NCBI GenBank assembly: GCA_049687015.1
Contig: JBAVIP010000070.1
Location: forward strand, 82,514 to 146,513
Source of the DNA: Methylotenera_A sp049687015
Lineage (GTDB): Bacteria; Pseudomonadota; Gammaproteobacteria; Burkholderiales; Methylophilaceae
DNA: 64,000 nucleotides
Direction: 5' to 3'
In this document: positions 62,219 through 64,000 of the stretch, piece after piece
How positions within the stretch are numbered: position 1 is the first letter of the stretch
How the letters are laid out: every line of letters starts with the position of its first letter
Program-made: the position numbers and the translations under genes
Notes under the pieces: model-generated
Seen by the model: only the letters and a program-made list of their open reading frames with translations
Databases searched by the model: none
What the model was told of the DNA's origin: nothing

Positions 62219-62557
62219 TTAAAGTGCTTCAGGACCGGTTTCACCGGTACGGATGCGATAAACTTGTTCTAGATTAAACACAAAAACTTTACCATCGCCA
62301 ATTTTGCCTGTTGCGGCAGATTTCTCAATCGCATCAACCACTTGGTCTAACATGTCGTCCTTAATGGCTACTTCTAATTTTACTTTTGGTAAAAAATCTA
62401 CCACATACTCTGCACCGCGATACAGCTCGGTGTGGCCTTTTTGGCGGCCAAAACCTTTTACTTCCGTCACCGTAATGCCTTGCACGCCAATGGCAGACAA
62501 AGCTTCACGCACTTCGTCAAGCTTAAACGGCTTGATAATTGCGGATACGAATTTCAT
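62219..62557 (-). CDS. glnK: Nitrogen regulatory protein P-II (GlnK)
   Basis: The 112-residue product is a full P-II protein with Tyr51 in the T-loop (GHTELYRGAEYVVDFLPKV), the uridylylation site, and the B-loop TGKIGDGKVFV. It senses 2-oxoglutarate/ATP and glutamine status and blocks AmtB at high ammonium. The glnK-amtB order is the usual one. A GAGGGGG Shine-Dalgarno and a sigma-54 promoter precede it. Confidence 0.96.
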   Translation of the reverse strand: MKFVSAIIKPFKLDEVREALSAIGVQGITVTEVKGFGRQKGHTELYRGAEYVVDFLPKVKLEVAIKDDMLDQVVDAIEKSAATGKIGDGKVFVFNLEQVYRIRTGETGPEAL

Positions 62558-62610
62558 TTATAACCCCCTCTATGTTTACTTACAAAATAAAAAAAGCACA
62601 TTTGACATAA

Positions 62611-62625
62611 GCAAGGCACGTGCCA
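62611..62625 (-). promoter_or_regulatory. Sigma-54 promoter of glnK-amtB
   Basis: On the minus strand TGGCACGTGCCTTGC has GG and GC exactly ten bases apart and matches the consensus at nearly all other positions. Start near 62599, about 42 bases before the glnK ATG. I did not find a clear NtrC palindrome upstream in the 62630-62744 gap. Confidence 0.85.
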
Positions 62626-62744
62626 ACGAAAATATTGTTTATAATCAATAACATGAAATATGTTTGATGATAGCAACTATTATGGATTAGCTTCCAAAAT
62701 CTGCTAAACTACAAGAAAAAATTACAAAATACTAAGGATGCTTT

Positions 62745-62990
62745 ATGTTTAGTACAGAAAAAATTAATGAAATATCTAATAAAATCAATGAGATAATTAA
62801 ATCAAGTCCATTGGCAGATGTGGAAAAGAATATAAATGCACTAATTCGGGGCGCATTCACCAAAATGGAGCTTATTTCGCGCGAGGAATTTGATGTGCAG
62901 GCCGAGGTGTTGCGCAACACGCGAGAAAAGCTTACAGCTTTAGAAGCTAAGTTAAGCGCACTCGAAGCCCAGCTTAAGCAAAAGCCATGA
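62745..62990 (+). CDS. ubiK: Ubiquinone biosynthesis accessory factor UbiK
   Basis: The 81-residue product is a BMFP (DUF526) protein: an amphipathic N-terminal half (ISNKINEIIKSSPLADVEKNINALIRGAFTKMELISREEFD) and a coiled-coil C-terminus (LEAKLSALEAQLKQKP). It forms a complex with UbiJ and supports aerobic ubiquinone synthesis. Its TGA overlaps the comM start (ATGA). Confidence 0.9.
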   Translation: MFSTEKINEISNKINEIIKSSPLADVEKNINALIRGAFTKMELISREEFDVQAEVLRNTREKLTALEAKLSALEAQLKQKP

Positions 62991-63652
62991 GTTTGGCAGT
63001 GCTTTATAGCCGCGCCCTAAGCGGCATGGATGCTCCAGAGGTGGTGGTAGAAGTGCATCTGGCCAACGGTTTGCCTAGTTTTACCATTGTTGGTTTGCCG
63101 GAAGCGGAAGTAAAAGAAAGCAAAGACCGTGTGCGTGCTGCCATACAAACTGCGCAGTTCGAGTTTCCCGCACGGCGTATTACTGTCAATCTTGCACCAG
63201 CTGATTTGCCCAAAGAAAGTGGTCGCTATGATTTGCCGATTGCTTTGGGCATATTGGCCGCTAGCGGGCAGATACCAAAAGAAGAACTAAGCCGCTACGA
63301 GATTGCGGGTGAATTAGCGCTCACTGGCGAGCTGCGGCCGATTCGCGGCGCGTTAGCGATGACTTATCAGATGATGCATTCTCATGTTAAGCAAAGCAAT
63401 GGTGCACAAACTAAGCGCGCATTTATTTTGCCCCAATTAAGTGCGCAAGAAGCCAGCTTAGTGAAAGATGCGATTATTTATCCAGCCAATTCATTACTGG
63501 AAGTTTGCGCACATTTAAGTGGTCATACGATGCTCAATTCATATGAATCCAGTGCGCAAATTCAAAGTATTGCTTATCTGGACTTTAATGAGGTGAAGGG
63601 CCAAAGTCAGGCTAAGCGAGCGCTTGAAATTGCCGCGGCGGGCGGTCATAGC
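62987..63652 (+). pseudogene. comM: comM (yifB), disrupted by an inserted element
   Basis: The first 222 residues are normal ComM/YifB (GLPSFTIVGLPEAEVKESKDRVRAAI, LPKESGRYDLPIALGILAASGQIP, FNEVKGQSQAKRALEIAAAGGHS). At residue 222, just where the Walker A motif (GPPGTGK) should follow, the sequence turns into foreign AT-rich DNA that happens to stay open to 63877. The AAA+ and C-terminal domains are missing. ComM is a helicase needed for branch migration in natural transformation, so the cell should be deficient unless the gene is restored. Confidence 0.88.
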
Positions 63653-64000
63653 GTAATAACATTGTGTACCATTATTAAATTATCTTTTATCCGTTGGTTT
63701 AACTGTTATTTTGCTAATTCTGCCCTAATTGTCTTGGCAGTGGTACTTAAACTTGTATCTAATTCACCACTTTCAACTGCTTTTTTAAGTAACTCTATTG
63801 CCAAAAGTAGAGTATCGAGATTTTCCACTTCAACACCTGTTTTTCCTTTCTGCAACTCTACTTTTTTATTCGCATAACGCATTTCAAACACTAATTTACC
63901 TTCGGCATTTTTATACCACCAAGATTTGACACGCCGTTGCTGCCCAATTCTGGTGCGTTCGCCTAATTCATTAACAATAATTTTCCAAATCGGGACGTAA
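63653..64000. mobile_element. Left end of an element inserted in comM
   Basis: The AT-rich DNA from about 63653 has no match to ComM and carries a minus-strand gene like DUF6641, known to me from comM-located transposons such as the AbaR-type islands of Acinetobacter. comM/yifB is a common target of Tn6022-like and other transposons. The outer 50 bases have no gene. No transposase is visible before the window ends, so the class (Tn7-like/Tn6022-like or other) is not settled. Confidence 0.7.
63706..64000 (-). CDS. DUF6641-like protein of the comM element (5' end beyond window)
   Basis: The frame stays open to the end of the window. Visible sequence includes ERTRIGQQRRVKSWWYKNAE, then KLVFEMRYANKKVELQKGKT, GVEVENLDTLLLAIELLKKA and VESGELD, a pattern (WWY, RYxxKxxELxKGKTxxEV, ELxKxAVExGELD) that fits the DUF6641 family. 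The role is unknown; members are found in plasmids and transposons. The stop at 63706 lies about 50 bases from the element end. Confidence 0.62.
   Translation of the reverse strand, partial: YVPIWKIIVNELGERTRIGQQRRVKSWWYKNAEGKLVFEMRYANKKVELQKGKTGVEVENLDTLLLAIELLKKAVESGELDTSLSTTAKTIRAELAK

Noticed and set aside
63653..63877. C-terminal 75 residues of the open comM frame
   Set aside because: This is read-through into the inserted element, not ComM sequence; it runs antisense over the DUF6641-like gene.
1..64000. CRISPR arrays, tRNA and rRNA genes
   Set aside because: No regular spacer-repeat series and no recognisable tRNA or rRNA sequence was seen by eye.

Overview
The window looks like chromosomal DNA of an obligate or restricted methylotroph in the betaproteobacterial family Methylophilaceae (Methylotenera-like). 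This is an inference from a formaldehyde-activating enzyme (fae), a stand-alone pqqA, 6-phosphogluconate dehydrogenase, a betaproteobacterial style of nitrogen genes and moderate-to-low GC. No rRNA, tRNA or CRISPR array was seen.

Layout. 1-5 kb: the 3' part of an acetolactate-synthase-like gene, then a patch of small hypothetical genes. It includes three paralogous 49-residue proteins starting MTIYQV, two of them on a tandem duplication, and several palindromic intergenic repeats. 5-8.2 kb: a 1006-residue coiled-coil/AsmA protein. 8.2-11.8 kb: DUF1993, two tiny proteins, a SOUL haem-binding protein and NnrS, with FNR/NNR-type boxes. 11.8-15.8 kb: amino acid/amine permease divergent from eutBC (ethanolamine ammonia-lyase). 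17.2-31.3 kb: a complete assimilatory nitrate/nitrite system on the minus strand in two transcription units, nasT-nrtABD-porin and nirB-narK-PP2C/kinase-nirD-nasA. 31.6-42.5 kb: housekeeping and repair genes (alkA/alkB, fae, tsaC, serine protease, dienelactone hydrolase, gnd, thiSG, apaG, mltA) and pqqA. 42.6-56.5 kb: a long minus-strand envelope/phospholipid block (kinase fusion, sulfatase-type transferase, LplT-like flippase, DUF3999, DUF2339, a frameshifted amidohydrolase, Aas-like acyltransferase/ligase, ArsR). 56.5-60.6 kb: an AraC regulator divergent from a five-gene MAPEG/GST/SDR operon. 60.6-63 kb: glnK-amtB and ubiK. The window ends in comM (yifB), which is cut just before its Walker A motif by foreign DNA carrying a DUF6641-like gene, so an integrated element probably begins there.

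How it fits together. Nitrogen control is the best-supported story. Canonical sigma-54 promoters (GG-N10-GC) lie before nasT, nirB and glnK; the first two also have NtrC-like palindromes 100-130 bp upstream. The nasT-nrtA gap contains the two-hairpin, hexaloop RNA recognised by ANTAR proteins, followed by a strong intrinsic terminator, so NasT should read through to nrtABD when nitrate or nitrite is present. Nitrate would cross the outer membrane by the porin and enter by NrtABD or NarK; NasA and NirBD would then reduce it to ammonium. GlnK-AmtB handles ammonium, and eutBC plus the permease could supply ammonium from ethanolamine.

The most unusual items are the MTIYQV family and its duplication, a palindromic repeat whose 15-bp loop occurs in both orientations, the comM island junction, the glycosidase-like/LPS-kinase-like fusion, a 5x AAGA repeat touching the lplT start codon, and the coiled-coil/AsmA protein.
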